A stretch of DNA of 64,000 nucleotides from Ahrensia sp. R2A130. Lineage in GTDB: Bacteria; Pseudomonadota; Alphaproteobacteria; Rhizobiales; Rhizobiaceae. Shown piece by piece: positions 1 to 9,763 of this stretch (positions are counted from its first letter, which is position 1; each line of letters opens with the position of its first letter). The notes under the pieces were generated by a model. It was not told where the DNA came from, searched no databases, and saw only the letters and a list, made by a program, of their open reading frames with translations. Position numbers and translations under genes: made by a program. The stretch spans positions 216,837 through 280,836 of the forward strand of contig NZ_AEEB01000005.1 of the NCBI RefSeq assembly GCF_000179775.1. Reading direction: 5' to 3'.

Positions 1-399
1 CAGATCTACACGCTGGTGAACGCGCTGGAAAAAGCTGTCGATGATAACTCCGTCTCAAGCCAAGCACTGGGTGAAGGCATAACCATCACGCTGCAAATGA
101 TCGCGCCGATGATGCCCCACCTTGCCGAAGAGTGCTGGGTAGCGCTGGGCCACGACACGATGGTTGGCGATACGCCATGGCCTGACTTCGATGCCGATCT
201 GTTGGCCGAAGACACCGTCACTCTGCCCGTGCAAATCAACGGTAAGAAACGCGGTGATGTCGAACTCCCCGCAGACGCATCCAAGGAAGATGCCGAAGCG
301 ACTGTGCTCGCTCTCGACTTTGTGCAGAGCGCATTGTCTGGTAAGCCTCCACGCAAGGTCGTTGTGGTGCCTGGAAGGATCGTCAATGTGGTCGTTTAA
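1..399 (+). CDS. leuS: Leucine--tRNA ligase, C-terminal part (gene cut by window start)
   Basis: Open from base 1 in frame, so the first 132 visible codons are the 3' end of a longer gene. The protein charges tRNA-Leu in the cytoplasm. What is visible is the end of the anticodon-binding helical domain (MAPMMPHLAEECW-like segment, near residues 36-48 of the visible part) and the small C-terminal domain, with LPVQINGKKRG and the terminal KVVVVPGRIVNVVV characteristic of bacterial LeuRS. The catalytic HIGH and KMSKS motifs lie outside the window. The last 14 bases overlap lptE, the usual rhizobial arrangement, which suggests coupled translation. Confidence 0.95.
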   Translation, partial: QIYTLVNALEKAVDDNSVSSQALGEGITITLQMIAPMMPHLAEECWVALGHDTMVGDTPWPDFDADLLAEDTVTLPVQINGKKRGDVELPADASKEDAEATVLALDFVQSALSGKPPRKVVVVPGRIVNVVV

Positions 400-913
400 G
401 CGCTCTCGCGCACCGGTGGGTTTTACCGCCTTGTTGGCAGTTTTGCTCGTCGCCGGTTGCACGGTAGAGCCGTTGCGCGGCGCACGCACAACCGTTGGTT
501 CCGGAATTGTCTCCGATAATCTGTTGGCAACATCGGTCGCCGAGGTAAACACCCGCGTGGCGCAGCAGGTGCGTAACGAGCTTCTTTTCGCGCTGCATGG
601 CGGCAACAACAATGTGCCACCGCGCTATCAGGTAAAACTGGGCGTCACGGCCACAGCATCTGCTTTGTCCATCCAGTCCAGCAGTCTCGCGCCAACATCA
701 GCGCGTGTCGTTGTAAGCGCATCATACACGGCGACGGAAATCGCGACCAACCGCGTCGTCGCCCAGGGCAACCGCCGCACCTTTGCAGCCTATGACCGCA
801 CCACCCAGAGCTTCGCCAACGAGCGGGCGGAGCGTGATGCCGAGAACCGCGCAGCGAAAGAGGTTGCCGAGCAGATCCGCCTAGCCCTCGGTCAACAACT
901 GTCCGGTAGCTGA
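386..913 (+). CDS. lptE: LPS-assembly lipoprotein LptE
   Basis: A 175-residue outer-membrane lipoprotein expected to plug the LptD barrel during LPS export. The ATG at 386 is chosen because it gives a compact lipoprotein signal: basic MWSFKRSR, a hydrophobic run, then a lipobox LVAGC with Cys at residue 25. The mature part has no catalytic motif and ends in an Ala/Glu/Arg-rich amphipathic helix (about residues 137-170), as in rhizobial LptE. It overlaps the end of leuS by 14 bases and is followed 19 bases later by holA. A longer in-frame reading starting inside leuS would bury the signal peptide and is not credible. The assignment rests on gene order and the lipoprotein signal more than on motif identity. 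Confidence 0.85.
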   Translation: MWSFKRSRAPVGFTALLAVLLVAGCTVEPLRGARTTVGSGIVSDNLLATSVAEVNTRVAQQVRNELLFALHGGNNNVPPRYQVKLGVTATASALSIQSSSLAPTSARVVVSASYTATEIATNRVVAQGNRRTFAAYDRTTQSFANERAERDAENRAAKEVAEQIRLALGQQLSGS

Positions 914-932
914 TCTTGGGCGGCGCATATTT

Positions 933-1985
933 ATGGCGCAACTGAAGGCATCAGAGGCTGATCGCCGGATTGCGGCAATGGAGAAATCCGGTCCCGATCA
1001 CGCGCTCTACCTCATTTATGGGCCGGACCATGGCCTGGCTTTTGAGCGCGCAAGCCGCATAGCAAAATCCAGCGGCGCGGATATGGAAGACGCCTTTGCC
1101 ACCGTGCGTCTGGACGCTGATGACGCGGCATCGGACCCGTCACGATTGGCCGACGAGGCCCACACCGTGTCTATGTTTGGCGGTAAACGCCTGATCTGGG
1201 TGCGCGGCACCACGCGTAAGAACCTTTTGAAGGCTGTTGAGCCGCTCCTCGCCCTCCCCCCTGAAGACGCAGTCGTCATTATCGAGACCGGCGACTTGAA
1301 GAAAACCGCTGCATTGCGGAGCCGAATCGAAAAGTCGCCCCACGCCCTTGCCGTTCCCTGTTACGCAGATGGCGGTGCGGCGGTCTCTCAATTGGTAGCC
1401 GACATGGTTCAACAGGCTGGTAAAACCATAGACCGTGAAACAGCGCGCGCCTTGGTCGATCTATTGGGCGGCGACCGTCTGGCGTCTCGGGGCGAGATTG
1501 ACAAGTTGCTGCTCTACACGGGGGAAGACCGTGAGATTACCATGGACCATGTGTCCACTATCGTAGGTGACGCAGCATCTCTCGCCATTGATAGCGTGGT
1601 CGATGCGGCGGCCACCGGCGATATGGCCAAGATGGAAAAGACAACAAAGCGATTGCTGGCCCAAGGCACCGCGCCATTTCTCATCATCAACGCCTGCCTG
1701 CGCCATTTCCAAATGCTGCACATGGCACGTGCACGGATGGCCTCTTCGCGTCAGGATGCTGGCAGTATCATCGGCGGCTTACGCCCCCCAATCAACTTTC
1801 AGCGGAAAGATGCCGTCGTCCGCGCGCTGCGGCTGTGGTCCGGGCCCGATCTTGAGAAGACGTCCCGTCGGCTGGATGCGGTCTTGCTGGAGTGCCGCAG
1901 CAATGCTGCGCTTGAACAGCCCCTGCTTATGACCATGTTGCTTGCGATCACACGCCAAGCACAGCGGCTATCGCGTTTGAACTAA
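933..1985 (+). CDS. holA: DNA polymerase III subunit delta
   Basis: A 350-residue clamp-loader delta subunit, which opens the beta clamp so it can be loaded on DNA. The N-terminal part has the LYLIYGPDHGLAFERASRI segment (about residues 26-44) and a degenerate, non-hydrolysing AAA+ core (GGKRLIWVRG, EDAVVIIETGDLKK). The C-terminal helical collar region follows (APFLIINACLRHFQMLH). The length fits the family, and the leuS-lptE-holA order is conserved in Hyphomicrobiales. The stop codon is one base from the stop of the oppositely transcribed parB, so no terminator fits between them. Confidence 0.93.
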   Translation: MAQLKASEADRRIAAMEKSGPDHALYLIYGPDHGLAFERASRIAKSSGADMEDAFATVRLDADDAASDPSRLADEAHTVSMFGGKRLIWVRGTTRKNLLKAVEPLLALPPEDAVVIIETGDLKKTAALRSRIEKSPHALAVPCYADGGAAVSQLVADMVQQAGKTIDRETARALVDLLGGDRLASRGEIDKLLLYTGEDREITMDHVSTIVGDAASLAIDSVVDAAATGDMAKMEKTTKRLLAQGTAPFLIINACLRHFQMLHMARARMASSRQDAGSIIGGLRPPINFQRKDAVVRALRLWSGPDLEKTSRRLDAVLLECRSNAALEQPLLMTMLLAITRQAQRLSRLN

Positions 1986-1986
1986 A

Positions 1987-2910
1987 TCACTTTGAGCGCG
2001 TCAGCCTAAGCTCCAGTTCATCCAGCTGTTCCAACGACTTATAGTCGATGACCAAACGTCCTTTGCCGCTGGCACGGTGTGTCAGCTTCACGTTCATACC
2101 CAGTGCATCGGATAAGGTACGCTCCAAAGCGCGGGAATTAGCATCGTCGTATCGCGGATTAGTTTCCTTAGGAGTTGCAGACGATACCGGCTGCGAATCG
2201 TTAGCATCGGCAACAATCTGCTCGACTTGGCGAACCGACAGTCCGTCTTTCACTATTCGCTGTGCAATTTCTTCAGGATTATCCAGCGTTATCAATGCTC
2301 TAGCATGACCTGCGCTCAACGCGCCTTCCACCAGCAATGCACGCACAGGGGCAGTAAGCTTCAACAAGCGCAACGTGTTGGCCACGTGGCTGCGGCTTTT
2401 ACCGATGGTCTGGGCAAGATCGTTTTGCGTGTAGCTGTGGTCATCCATCAACTGCTCATAGCCCTGCGCCTCTTCAACCGGATTAAGATCGGCACGCTGC
2501 ACGTTTTCAATAATGGCCAGTTCAAGCGCTTGCCGGTCATCAACATCGCGAACAACGATCGGCACGCTGTGCAAACCAGCGCGTTGCGAAGCTCTCCAAC
2601 GGCGTTCACCGGCGATGAGCTCGTAATCATGATCCGGATCGCCAGACGTGTGACGAACCAACAGGGGTTGCAGGAGACCATGCTCTTTGAGTGATCGGGA
2701 CAAATCGTCCAGATCAGATTCAGAAAATGTGCGGCGCGGGTTGTTGGGATTGGCCCGAATTTTCTCAATAGCAACGTGCGTGTCAGCCATCACAGGCGCA
2801 GCGGGTGCTTCACTAGTTACCGAGCCGGCCTGATTGGACGCTGGCGAATCCATATCGCCAATAAGGGCTGCAAGCCCGCGGCCAAGCCTTGGTTTTGGTT
2901 CTTGAGCCAT
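1987..2910 (-). CDS. parB: Chromosome-partitioning protein ParB (CTPase clamp)
   Basis: A 307-residue ParB. It binds parS, closes around DNA as a CTP-dependent sliding clamp, and with ParA moves the origins apart. Visible in order: a basic N-terminal arm PRLGRGLAALIG (residues 8-18), the partition-protein motif for stimulating ParA; the CTP-binding box GERRWRAS (101-108); ENVQR (135-139); an HTH with TQNDLAQTIGKSRSHVANTL (about 161-180); and a C-terminal dimerisation domain ending ELRLTRSK. It lies 25 bases downstream of parA on the same strand, so the two are an operon. Three matching parS sites occur 1.5-3.6 kb upstream (4454-4469, 6398-6413, 6441-6456). Confidence 0.97.
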   Translation of the reverse strand: MAQEPKPRLGRGLAALIGDMDSPASNQAGSVTSEAPAAPVMADTHVAIEKIRANPNNPRRTFSESDLDDLSRSLKEHGLLQPLLVRHTSGDPDHDYELIAGERRWRASQRAGLHSVPIVVRDVDDRQALELAIIENVQRADLNPVEEAQGYEQLMDDHSYTQNDLAQTIGKSRSHVANTLRLLKLTAPVRALLVEGALSAGHARALITLDNPEEIAQRIVKDGLSVRQVEQIVADANDSQPVSSATPKETNPRYDDANSRALERTLSDALGMNVKLTHRASGKGRLVIDYKSLEQLDELELRLTRSK

Positions 2911-2935
2911 TGGAAGCCCTTTCCTGTTTCGGGTG

Positions 2936-3757
2936 CTAGGCTTCGGCCCGGCGCTTGTTGTGCAGTTTTTCGCGCTGGATAACCTGCGACGCGAGCTTCA
3001 AATAGGCCTGACTACCGGCACACTTCATATCGTAAAGCAGTACCGGTTTCCCGAACGAGGGCGCTTCGGAAACCCGCACGTTACGTGGAATGACAGTGTC
3101 ATAGACGAGATCGCCCATGTTTTCGCGCACATCTTCCATCACCTGCTTCGCCAAGCCATTTCGCTTGTCATACATGGTGAGAACAATACCTTGGATCGAG
3201 AGCTGATTGTTTAGCGTTTGCCGCACCTGGTCGACGGTAGATAGCAATTGACTGAGACCCTCCAACGCGAAGAACTCCGTCTGCAACGGCACCAGAACAC
3301 CGTTGGCAGCCGCCAAAGCGTTGAGCGTCAACAGGTTCAATGATGGCGGGCAATCAATCAGAATATATGTGAAGTCAGGGTTGCGACCCAGATGGCCTGC
3401 CACAGCTTTTTTCAGCCGGAACATCCGATCAGTGGCACCTGCGATTTCTGTTTCCACGCCAAGCAAATCCAGCGTAGCCGGAACGATGGAGAGCTGAGGT
3501 ACAGCCGTGGGTTGTACGGCTTGCTTCAGCGTCGCACTACCGTCCATGAGGTCGTAAGCCGAGATGTCGCGTTCATCACGGCCGATGCCCAAACCCGTGC
3601 TTGCATTGCCCTGCGGGTCAAGGTCGATGAGCAAGACCTCTTCGCCGATCGCGGCCAAGGCGGTGGCCAGATTGATAGCGGTCGTGGTTTTGCCCACTCC
3701 GCCCTTCTGGTTTGCCAAGGCAATCACCCGCGGCCTGATATCTGAATTGATGCTCAT
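2936..3757 (-). CDS. parA: Chromosome-partitioning ATPase ParA (MinD/ParA type)
   Basis: A 273-residue deviant-Walker ATPase that binds DNA nonspecifically as an ATP dimer and is displaced by ParB. The deviant P-loop KGGVGKTT sits at residues 18-25, with the signature lysine at 18. A Walker A' segment LLIDLDPQGNAST (about 42-54) and a Walker B segment YILIDCPPSLNLLT follow. Length and motifs match Soj/ParA of alphaproteobacteria rather than plasmid ParA, which carries an extra N-terminal HTH. It is co-directional with rsmG and mnmG (111-base gap to rsmG) and is followed by parB. Confidence 0.97.
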   Translation of the reverse strand: MSINSDIRPRVIALANQKGGVGKTTTAINLATALAAIGEEVLLIDLDPQGNASTGLGIGRDERDISAYDLMDGSATLKQAVQPTAVPQLSIVPATLDLLGVETEIAGATDRMFRLKKAVAGHLGRNPDFTYILIDCPPSLNLLTLNALAAANGVLVPLQTEFFALEGLSQLLSTVDQVRQTLNNQLSIQGIVLTMYDKRNGLAKQVMEDVRENMGDLVYDTVIPRNVRVSEAPSFGKPVLLYDMKCAGSQAYLKLASQVIQREKLHNKRRAEA

Positions 3758-3868
3758 ATCTATGGTCTTTCAGCGATCATCTCGCCCTGCGCTCGGTTTG
3801 TGAGCGCACGGGATAGCAAGGTCATCCATCCCGCAGAGCGGGGAAATTGTCGAGTGTTTCTGAGGTGT

Positions 3869-4507
3869 TTAATGGCTAAATTCGGTAATTTCGACGAGAA
3901 CACTGCCGTCGCCACTGCGACTATCATGGACAGCATAAGAGAAATTGTGGCTTGCCTCAGCTTGAGTGATCTCCGCTTTATGCTCTCTCCCCTTGGGAAA
4001 GATTGCCCGCGTTGGTGCACCCCAAAGCGGCGCAGACATGGTTAACAATTCGCTAAGACTTGATAGCGCTCGCGCAGTGATCCAGTCAGGCGCTGGCATT
4101 GTAGTTGAAACGACCTCAACCCTCTCGTTGTGAACCGTCACGGTCATACCCGTTTTAGCAAGACCTATATCACGAAGCACAGCCCGCAGAAACGCAGCTT
4201 TCTTGCCGTTGCTTTCCACCAAATGCACATTGGTCAGCGGACCGTCTACATTCATAATCGCCAGCACCAGACCCGGAAAGCCCGCGCCGCTGCCGAAGTC
4301 CACAAGGCTTGTACCGCCGGTAATCAGAGGCGCGATCTGCATACTGTCCAAAAAATGACGTTGCCAAGCATCAGGAATGGTAGAAGGCGAAACAAGATTG
4401 ATCTGTTTTTGCCATTTCACCAACAGGTCATGATAAACCTGCAACCGCTCCGCTGTTTCACGTGAAACACCACTGAGGATTTCTTGAGTTCCCAAAGCCA
4501 ATGACAT
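3869..4507 (-). CDS. rsmG: 16S rRNA (guanine-527-N7)-methyltransferase
   Basis: A 212-residue SAM-dependent enzyme that methylates G527 of 16S rRNA. SAM motif I, LVDFGSGAGFPG, is at about residues 68-79, and the family's NLVSPST segment and HFLDSM precede it. I take the ATG at 4507, which overlaps the TGA of mnmG by one base (TGATG); a GTG one codon upstream is possible. The codons for VSRET near the N-terminus are part of a perfect parS palindrome (4454-4469), so this coding sequence also works as a partition site. Confidence 0.95.
   Translation of the reverse strand: MSLALGTQEILSGVSRETAERLQVYHDLLVKWQKQINLVSPSTIPDAWQRHFLDSMQIAPLITGGTSLVDFGSGAGFPGLVLAIMNVDGPLTNVHLVESNGKKAAFLRAVLRDIGLAKTGMTVTVHNERVEVVSTTMPAPDWITARALSSLSELLTMSAPLWGAPTRAIFPKGREHKAEITQAEASHNFSYAVHDSRSGDGSVLVEITEFSH
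4454..4469. other. parS site 1 (perfect ParB-binding palindrome, inside rsmG)
   Basis: The 16 bases TGTTTCACGTGAAACA form a perfect palindrome identical to the consensus bacterial chromosomal parS. It lies within the 5' part of rsmG, 1.5 kb from the 5' end of parB and about 6.4 kb from the predicted origin. It is read directly from the sequence; function is inferred from consensus identity and from the adjacent parAB. Confidence 0.95.
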
Positions 4508-6384
4508 CACGACACCTTCCTGGCCTGTTCGAAGCGCCTGACAGCCGCCAGAAGCAATGTGGTCGCCGCAGGGGTCATGCCATCAATTCTAGACGCCTGC
4601 CCAATAGATGAAGGCCGAACGCTCACAAGTTTCGATCGTGCTTCGTTCGACATTCCGCCAATCGCCGCAAAATCGAACTGGTCTGGGATCGACAACGCTT
4701 CATCTCGCAGAACGGCATCAATGTCGCGTTTCTGTCGCGCCATATAGACCGCGTACCCCGCTTCAATCTCTACCTGTTCAGCGATTGCAGGATCTAGGCT
4801 TGCAAGTTCAGGCCAGATATTACTCAAAATCTCCATCGAGACTTCACTATAGGCCAACAGATCGGTGGCATCCCGCCGTACACCATCCTGAGTGATCTTA
4901 AGACCGTGCGCAGTAGCTTCAGACGGGGTTAGCGATACAGAACCACAGAGGTTACGGGCTGCATCAAGCTCGGTTAGCTTGCTGGTGAATGTTGCCTGGC
5001 GCGTCGCGGAACATATACCGAGTTCAATAGCTTTCGGCGTCAGCCTCTGATCCGCATTATCAGCGCGCAAGCTCAATCGATACTCCGCCCGCGATGTGAA
5101 CATGCGGTACGGTTCACTAACACCGCGCGTAACCAGATCATCCAACATCACGCCGATATAAGATTCGCTGCGGCTGAAATGAACAGGCTCCATACCAGCA
5201 ACCTGTCGCGCCGCATTAAGACCAGCTACAAGGCCTTGAGCACCGGCTTCCTCGTATCCAGTGGTACCATTGATCTGTCCCGCAAGATAAAGGCCCTGCA
5301 TTGCGCGGATTTCCAGGCTCGGACGTAGAGCGCGAGGATCAACATAATCGTATTCGATAGCATAGCCCGGTTGCAGAATTTTCGCCTGCTCCAGACCTGG
5401 AATAGTCGCGATGAATTCCGATTGAACCTCTTCAGGCAAAGATGTCGAGATTCCATTGGGATAGACCGTATGATCGTCTAAACCCTCTGGTTCCAAGAAA
5501 ATTTGATGGCCATCACGTTCGCCGAATTTGACGATTTTATCTTCCACAGAAGGACAGTATCGCGGCCCTACACCGCCAATTTGGCCAGAATACATCGCCG
5601 AACGGTGAACGTTGTCGCGAATTATCGCGTGGGTAGCGGGCGTCGTTCTGGTGATGCCGCAGGCGACCTGTGGTACAATTATTCTATCCGTAAGAGTCGA
5701 GAATGGGACCGGCGGATCATCAGCTTCTTGCATCTCCAACGACGCCCAATCGATTGTGCGCCCATCTAGACGCGCCGGTGTGCCTGTTTTCAAACGCCCT
5801 AATGGCAATTCCAAAGAGCGAAGTCGGTTTGCCAAAGCGATGGAAGGTTTCTCACCCATTCGGCCTGCGGGCACTGTCTTTTCGCCAATATGAATAAGGC
5901 CGTTCAGGAATGTGCCTGTGGTGAGCACAACCGCACCGCATCGTATAAACGTTCCGTCTGCCAGTTGAACTCCTGATACTCGTCCATCTGAATACGGAAC
6001 AATATCAATAACTTCACCTTCTATAATCGCAAGATTATTCTGCGAGGCCGTTTCATCGGCCATAGCGATTTTGTAGAGTTTCCGATCAGATTGCGTGCGT
6101 GGGCCACGAACAGCAGGACCTTTGCGCCGGTTTAGCATTCGAAACTGAATACCGGATGCATCAGCGACGCGACCCATCAAACCGTCTAAAGCATCAATTT
6201 CGCGGACCAAGTGTCCCTTGCCCAATCCACCAATGGCAGGATTGCAGGACATCGTGCCAATTCCATCAGCGGAAAGCGTTACAAGCGCTGTCTTCGCACC
6301 CATCCGAGCACTAGCACTGGCCGCTTCCGTACCGGCATGGCCACCGCCTATGACAACAACATCAAAAGATTTCTCATCTGTCAT
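4507..6384 (-). CDS. mnmG: tRNA uridine-5-carboxymethylaminomethyl(34) synthesis enzyme MnmG
   Basis: A 625-residue FAD protein that with MnmE modifies U34 of certain tRNAs. The FAD-binding motif [14 protein letters not shown] is near residues 9-22, [20 protein letters not shown] follows, and the C-terminal helical domain binds MnmE. I choose the ATG at 6384 ([11 protein letters not shown]) because it sits 5-10 bases after a GGAA sequence and gives the usual short N-terminus. ATG 6396 and GTG 6414 are in frame too; the GTG lies inside parS site 2. It overlaps rsmG by one base. Confidence 0.97.
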   Translation of the reverse strand: MTDEKSFDVVVIGGGHAGTEAASASARMGAKTALVTLSADGIGTMSCNPAIGGLGKGHLVREIDALDGLMGRVADASGIQFRMLNRRKGPAVRGPRTQSDRKLYKIAMADETASQNNLAIIEGEVIDIVPYSDGRVSGVQLADGTFIRCGAVVLTTGTFLNGLIHIGEKTVPAGRMGEKPSIALANRLRSLELPLGRLKTGTPARLDGRTIDWASLEMQEADDPPVPFSTLTDRIIVPQVACGITRTTPATHAIIRDNVHRSAMYSGQIGGVGPRYCPSVEDKIVKFGERDGHQIFLEPEGLDDHTVYPNGISTSLPEEVQSEFIATIPGLEQAKILQPGYAIEYDYVDPRALRPSLEIRAMQGLYLAGQINGTTGYEEAGAQGLVAGLNAARQVAGMEPVHFSRSESYIGVMLDDLVTRGVSEPYRMFTSRAEYRLSLRADNADQRLTPKAIELGICSATRQATFTSKLTELDAARNLCGSVSLTPSEATAHGLKITQDGVRRDATDLLAYSEVSMEILSNIWPELASLDPAIAEQVEIEAGYAVYMARQKRDIDAVLRDEALSIPDQFDFAAIGGMSNEARSKLVSVRPSSIGQASRIDGMTPAATTLLLAAVRRFEQARKVS

Positions 6385-6397
6385 TCGAGTTTCCATC

Positions 6398-6413
6398 TGT
6401 TTCACGTGAAACA
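6398..6413. other. parS site 2 (perfect palindrome, 5' of mnmG)
   Basis: The same 16-base palindrome TGTTTCACGTGAAACA lies just upstream of the mnmG start codon, so ParB bound here could also affect mnmG expression. It is 28 bases from the near-perfect site at 6441. Location beside gidA/gidB is common for alphaproteobacterial parS clusters. Confidence 0.95.
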
Positions 6414-6440
6414 CAGGCTGTGGGATTAGTGGTGCTGCAA

Positions 6441-6456
6441 TGTTTCACGTGAATCA
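6441..6456. other. parS site 3 (one-base variant) overlapping the mnmE stop
   Basis: TGTTTCACGTGAATCA differs from the perfect palindrome at one position (A to T in the right arm). Its last three bases are the complement of the mnmE stop codon. The left half and the central CACGTG are intact, so ParB binding is likely, perhaps weaker. Confidence 0.85.
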
Positions 6457-7743
6457 TTTACCGACACAAAATTCGGAGAAAATAACATCGAGTAAATCTT
6501 CAACATCGGTGCGACCGGTTATACGCGCCAGTGCCTCACTGGCAACTCGTAGGTATTCACACCGTATGATGTCATCAGTTTGTCTATTCAGCGCCTCATT
6601 CAATTGAGCCACGCAATCCAACAAAGCCGCCCTATGCCGGGCTCGAGAGAGGCTAACATGTTCTCTCTGCGCAACCGCATGATTAAGCCGTTGCCATAGA
6701 AGATCCAACAATGGTTGCAGAGCATCATCTGACATCACCGAGAACGACAAACCATCCACATTTTCTAGATCAGCTTTTGAGCGAACAATCATGGCGTTGG
6801 AAGGCACTGTTTCCGGCGAGACCAATAGGTCAGTACTCGGTTGTAACCATAGAACAAGATCCGCTGCATCCGCCGTCTTTTCAGCACGACGGATCCCTTC
6901 TTGTTCTACACGGTTCTCGGTATTTCTCATTCCGGCGGTATCAAAGAGGCGGACCATGTGGCCACCCAAATCAATAACGGTCTCCAAAACATCACGAGTA
7001 GTACCCGCTTCATCGTCGACGATGGCAATATCCCGTTTCGCTAAAGCATTGAGAAGACTGGATTTCCCTGCGTTAGGAGGACCAATGAGAGCAACACGGA
7101 ACCCGTCGCGAATGATTTCTCCGCTCCTATTGTCGTCAAGATGATTATCAATCGCAGTTCTTATCGCAGCAACCTCATTCCATAGCTCTGCAGCAGCTTC
7201 ATCAGGCACATCGCCCTCGTCAGAGAAGTCGATGCTCGCTTCGAAGAACGCACGAACCCGGATCAAATCTTTCCGCCACCCCTCGTAAAGTTCGCGCAAT
7301 CCGCCCTGCATTTGTTCCAAAGCAAGCAGACGCTGTGACTCGGTTTGGGCCACGATAAGGTCAGAGAGCCCTTCAGCTTGGGTCAGATCCAGCTTGCCAT
7401 TTGCAAATGCACGGCGGGAAAACTCTCCAGGCTCCGCAGGGCGCAAATCGTCGAATGTCACCAACTCGGTGAGGACAGCATCAACGGTGGCACACCCACC
7501 ATGACAATGAAGCTCAGCACAATCCTCACCAGTGAAACTCGCTGGTTCCGGGAATGTTAGGACCAGAGCTTCGTCCAAGACTCGGCCATCATCGCTCGAC
7601 AGGCGGCACAACGTGGCTTTCCTTGGTTGCAGTGACCTACCGGTGAGCGCTTTCACGGTTGTAAGTGCACCGGGCCCAGACAGACGAATGACCGCCACCC
7701 CGCTGGGCAACGAACCGGAAGACAGAGCGAAAATCGTATCCAT
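6454..7743 (-). CDS. mnmE: tRNA-modifying GTPase MnmE (TrmE)
   Basis: A 429-residue partner of MnmG. It has an N-terminal formyl-THF-binding domain (MDTIFALSSG...), a helical domain with an inserted G domain, and the family's terminal Cys motif FCVGK (C-x-G-K). The P-loop GPPNAGKS is at about residues 221-228, with GTTRDV and DTAG following. The ATG at 7743 is chosen because MDTI starts the conserved domain; an extra seven residues upstream are possible. It is co-directional with mnmG and rho, all reading away from the predicted origin. Confidence 0.96.
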   Translation of the reverse strand: MDTIFALSSGSLPSGVAVIRLSGPGALTTVKALTGRSLQPRKATLCRLSSDDGRVLDEALVLTFPEPASFTGEDCAELHCHGGCATVDAVLTELVTFDDLRPAEPGEFSRRAFANGKLDLTQAEGLSDLIVAQTESQRLLALEQMQGGLRELYEGWRKDLIRVRAFFEASIDFSDEGDVPDEAAAELWNEVAAIRTAIDNHLDDNRSGEIIRDGFRVALIGPPNAGKSSLLNALAKRDIAIVDDEAGTTRDVLETVIDLGGHMVRLFDTAGMRNTENRVEQEGIRRAEKTADAADLVLWLQPSTDLLVSPETVPSNAMIVRSKADLENVDGLSFSVMSDDALQPLLDLLWQRLNHAVAQREHVSLSRARHRAALLDCVAQLNEALNRQTDDIIRCEYLRVASEALARITGRTDVEDLLDVIFSEFCVGK

Positions 7744-7809
7744 GACAACCCAACCTTCCTTCAAAGGCCAGATCGAGTCCGAATCCTTTCGGATGTGACT
7801 CGATAAAAC

Positions 7810-9075
7810 CTAGGTGTTCATGGAATCGAAAAATTCCGCGTTGTTCTTCGTCTGCTTCAATTTATCGATCAGAAACTCGATGGCATCCGTATTACCCATA
7901 GAGGACAGGATACGGCGAAGCACAAAGATCTTCTGGAGATCAGCTTTCTCGATAAGCAGATCCTCCTTACGCGTACCGGACTTGAGAATGTCCATGGCAG
8001 GATATGTGCGCTTGTCAGCAACCTTACGGTCCAGAACGATTTCCGAGTTACCCGTCCCTTTGAATTCTTCAAAAATCACTTCGTCCATGCGGCTACCGGT
8101 ATCGATCAGAGCAGTTGCTATGATCGTCAACGACCCGCCTTCTTCGATGTTACGGGCAGCACCGAAGAACCGTTTTGGACGTTGCAGCGCATTAGCATCC
8201 ACACCGCCGGTCAAAACTTTGCCGGATGAGGGAACGGTCGTGTTGTAGGCGCGACCCAAACGGGTGATTGAGTCCAGTAGGATCACAACATCACGACCGT
8301 GTTCAGCGAGACGCTTGGCCTTTTCAATAACCATTTCAGCTACTTGCACGTGACGCGTGGCCGGTTCGTCGAAGGTCGAGGAGATCACCTCTCCCTTCAC
8401 TGACCGCTGCATATCGGTCACCTCTTCAGGACGTTCATCAATCAAAAGCACCAGAAGATAGGATTCAGGATGGTTAGCCGAGATTGATTTTGCGACATTC
8501 TGCAACAACACAGTCTTACCCGTACGTGGCGGCGCGACGATCAGACCGCGCTGGCCCTTACCAATGGGAGCTACGAGGTCGATGACACGACCGGAAAGGT
8601 CTTTCGCTTCCGGATCATCGATTTCCATCACGTAGCGCTCTTCCGGATAGAGCGGTGTGAGGTTGTCGAAATGAACCTTATGTTTCACTTTTTCAGGCTC
8701 GTCGAAATTGATCGAGTTCACCATCAGAAGTGCAAAGTAGCGCTCGCCTTCTTGCGGGCTACGGATCGGGCCTTCCACGGTATCACCGGTCCGCAGCGCA
8801 AATTTCTTCAACTGCGATGGGGAAACATAGATGTCATCGGGACCTGGTAGATAGTTCGCGCCGGGAGAACGGAGGAACGCAAAACCGTCTTGCAGAACCT
8901 CAACGACACCTTGACCAATGATCTCGACGTCGCGTTCCGCAAGCTGTTTGAGAATGGCGAACATCAACTCCTGCTTACGCAGGGTCGATGCGTTCACGAC
9001 TTCCATTTCCTCGGCAAAGGATAGCAGATCCTTCGGAGTCTTTTCCTTTAGATCGGAAAGCTTCATCTGGTCCAT
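7810..9075 (-). CDS. rho: Transcription termination factor Rho
   Basis: A 421-residue hexameric RNA helicase. The N-terminal helical domain (to about 47) is followed by the OB fold with an RNP1-like GFAFLR (64-69). The ATPase core carries Walker A APPRTGKT at 181-188, Walker [12 protein letters not shown], and the Q/R-loop region. Length is standard (E. coli 419). The 235 bases upstream (9076-9310) carry no gene and could be a leader; Rho is autoregulated in E. coli, but I see no identifiable regulatory element here. Confidence 0.98.
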   Translation of the reverse strand: MDQMKLSDLKEKTPKDLLSFAEEMEVVNASTLRKQELMFAILKQLAERDVEIIGQGVVEVLQDGFAFLRSPGANYLPGPDDIYVSPSQLKKFALRTGDTVEGPIRSPQEGERYFALLMVNSINFDEPEKVKHKVHFDNLTPLYPEERYVMEIDDPEAKDLSGRVIDLVAPIGKGQRGLIVAPPRTGKTVLLQNVAKSISANHPESYLLVLLIDERPEEVTDMQRSVKGEVISSTFDEPATRHVQVAEMVIEKAKRLAEHGRDVVILLDSITRLGRAYNTTVPSSGKVLTGGVDANALQRPKRFFGAARNIEEGGSLTIIATALIDTGSRMDEVIFEEFKGTGNSEIVLDRKVADKRTYPAMDILKSGTRKEDLLIEKADLQKIFVLRRILSSMGNTDAIEFLIDKLKQTKNNAEFFDSMNT

Positions 9076-9310
9076 AATCTCGGCTCACAGCAATATCCAG
9101 CGCAGCGAACAGCGCATGAATGGTCATGGGAAAAGGCCGGCCGGTGGATCACCGGGATGAAACGGAAAACCCCGCGTCACCATGCTGTTGAAAGGTGGGA
9201 ACCATCTCCGCGATGCGGTTCAGGCGGTCAGCACTTCCAGCTCTTGCGTGACAGATAGTCCGCTTGCGGTGATTCCACAAGCGCCAAACATGGGTGGCGC
9301 AATGAAGGAG

Positions 9311-9745
9311 CTAGAATGGTTTCACGACCACCATGATAACAACCACGATCATCAAAACTGCCGGAACTTCGTTCATGATGCGATAATGCTTCTGCGACCG
9401 CTCATTGCGGTCTTCGGCAAAGGCTTTCACATCCCCGGCATAACGGAAATGAATGACGGTCATCGCCAGCACGCAAGCAAGTTTCACCCACAACCAGGGT
9501 TCGCCCCAATAGCCGTAGGAACTTGCCACCCAGATACCGAAAATCCAGGTCGCCAACATGGATGGTGTCCCGATCGCTTTGATAAGCCGCCGTTCCATCA
9601 CTTTGAACGTTTCAGATTTGTCCGACCCTGCTTCCGCCTCGCAGTGGTAGATGAACAGCCGGGGCAGATAGAGCAGCGCCGCCATCCATGCGATCACCGA
9701 AATGATGTGCAGGCTTTTTATCCATAGGGCGAGATCGTCAAACAT
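9311..9745 (-). CDS. hemJ: Protoporphyrinogen IX oxidase HemJ
   Basis: A 144-residue integral membrane protein with about four hydrophobic helices, the HemJ (UPF0093) family that oxidises protoporphyrinogen IX in bacteria lacking HemG or HemY. Seen: the N-terminal WIKSLHIISVIAWMAALLYLPRLF with the conserved His13, the central GTPSMLATWIFGIWV helix, WLWVKLACV, and NEVPAVLMIVVVIMVVVKPF at the C-terminus. It starts 18 bases after hemE ends on the same strand, giving a hemE-hemJ haem operon that continues towards rho. Confidence 0.93.
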   Translation of the reverse strand: MFDDLALWIKSLHIISVIAWMAALLYLPRLFIYHCEAEAGSDKSETFKVMERRLIKAIGTPSMLATWIFGIWVASSYGYWGEPWLWVKLACVLAMTVIHFRYAGDVKAFAEDRNERSQKHYRIMNEVPAVLMIVVVIMVVVKPF

Positions 9746-9763
9746 AGTTGCGGCTCCTGAACT

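Noticed and set aside
164..385. In-frame extension of lptE upstream into leuS
   Set aside because: It would place 74 extra residues before the lipoprotein signal peptide, and leuS is clearly coding there in another frame.
8346..8353. CACGTG core inside rho as another parS
   Set aside because: Only the six central bases match; the flanking TGTTT/AAACA arms are missing.
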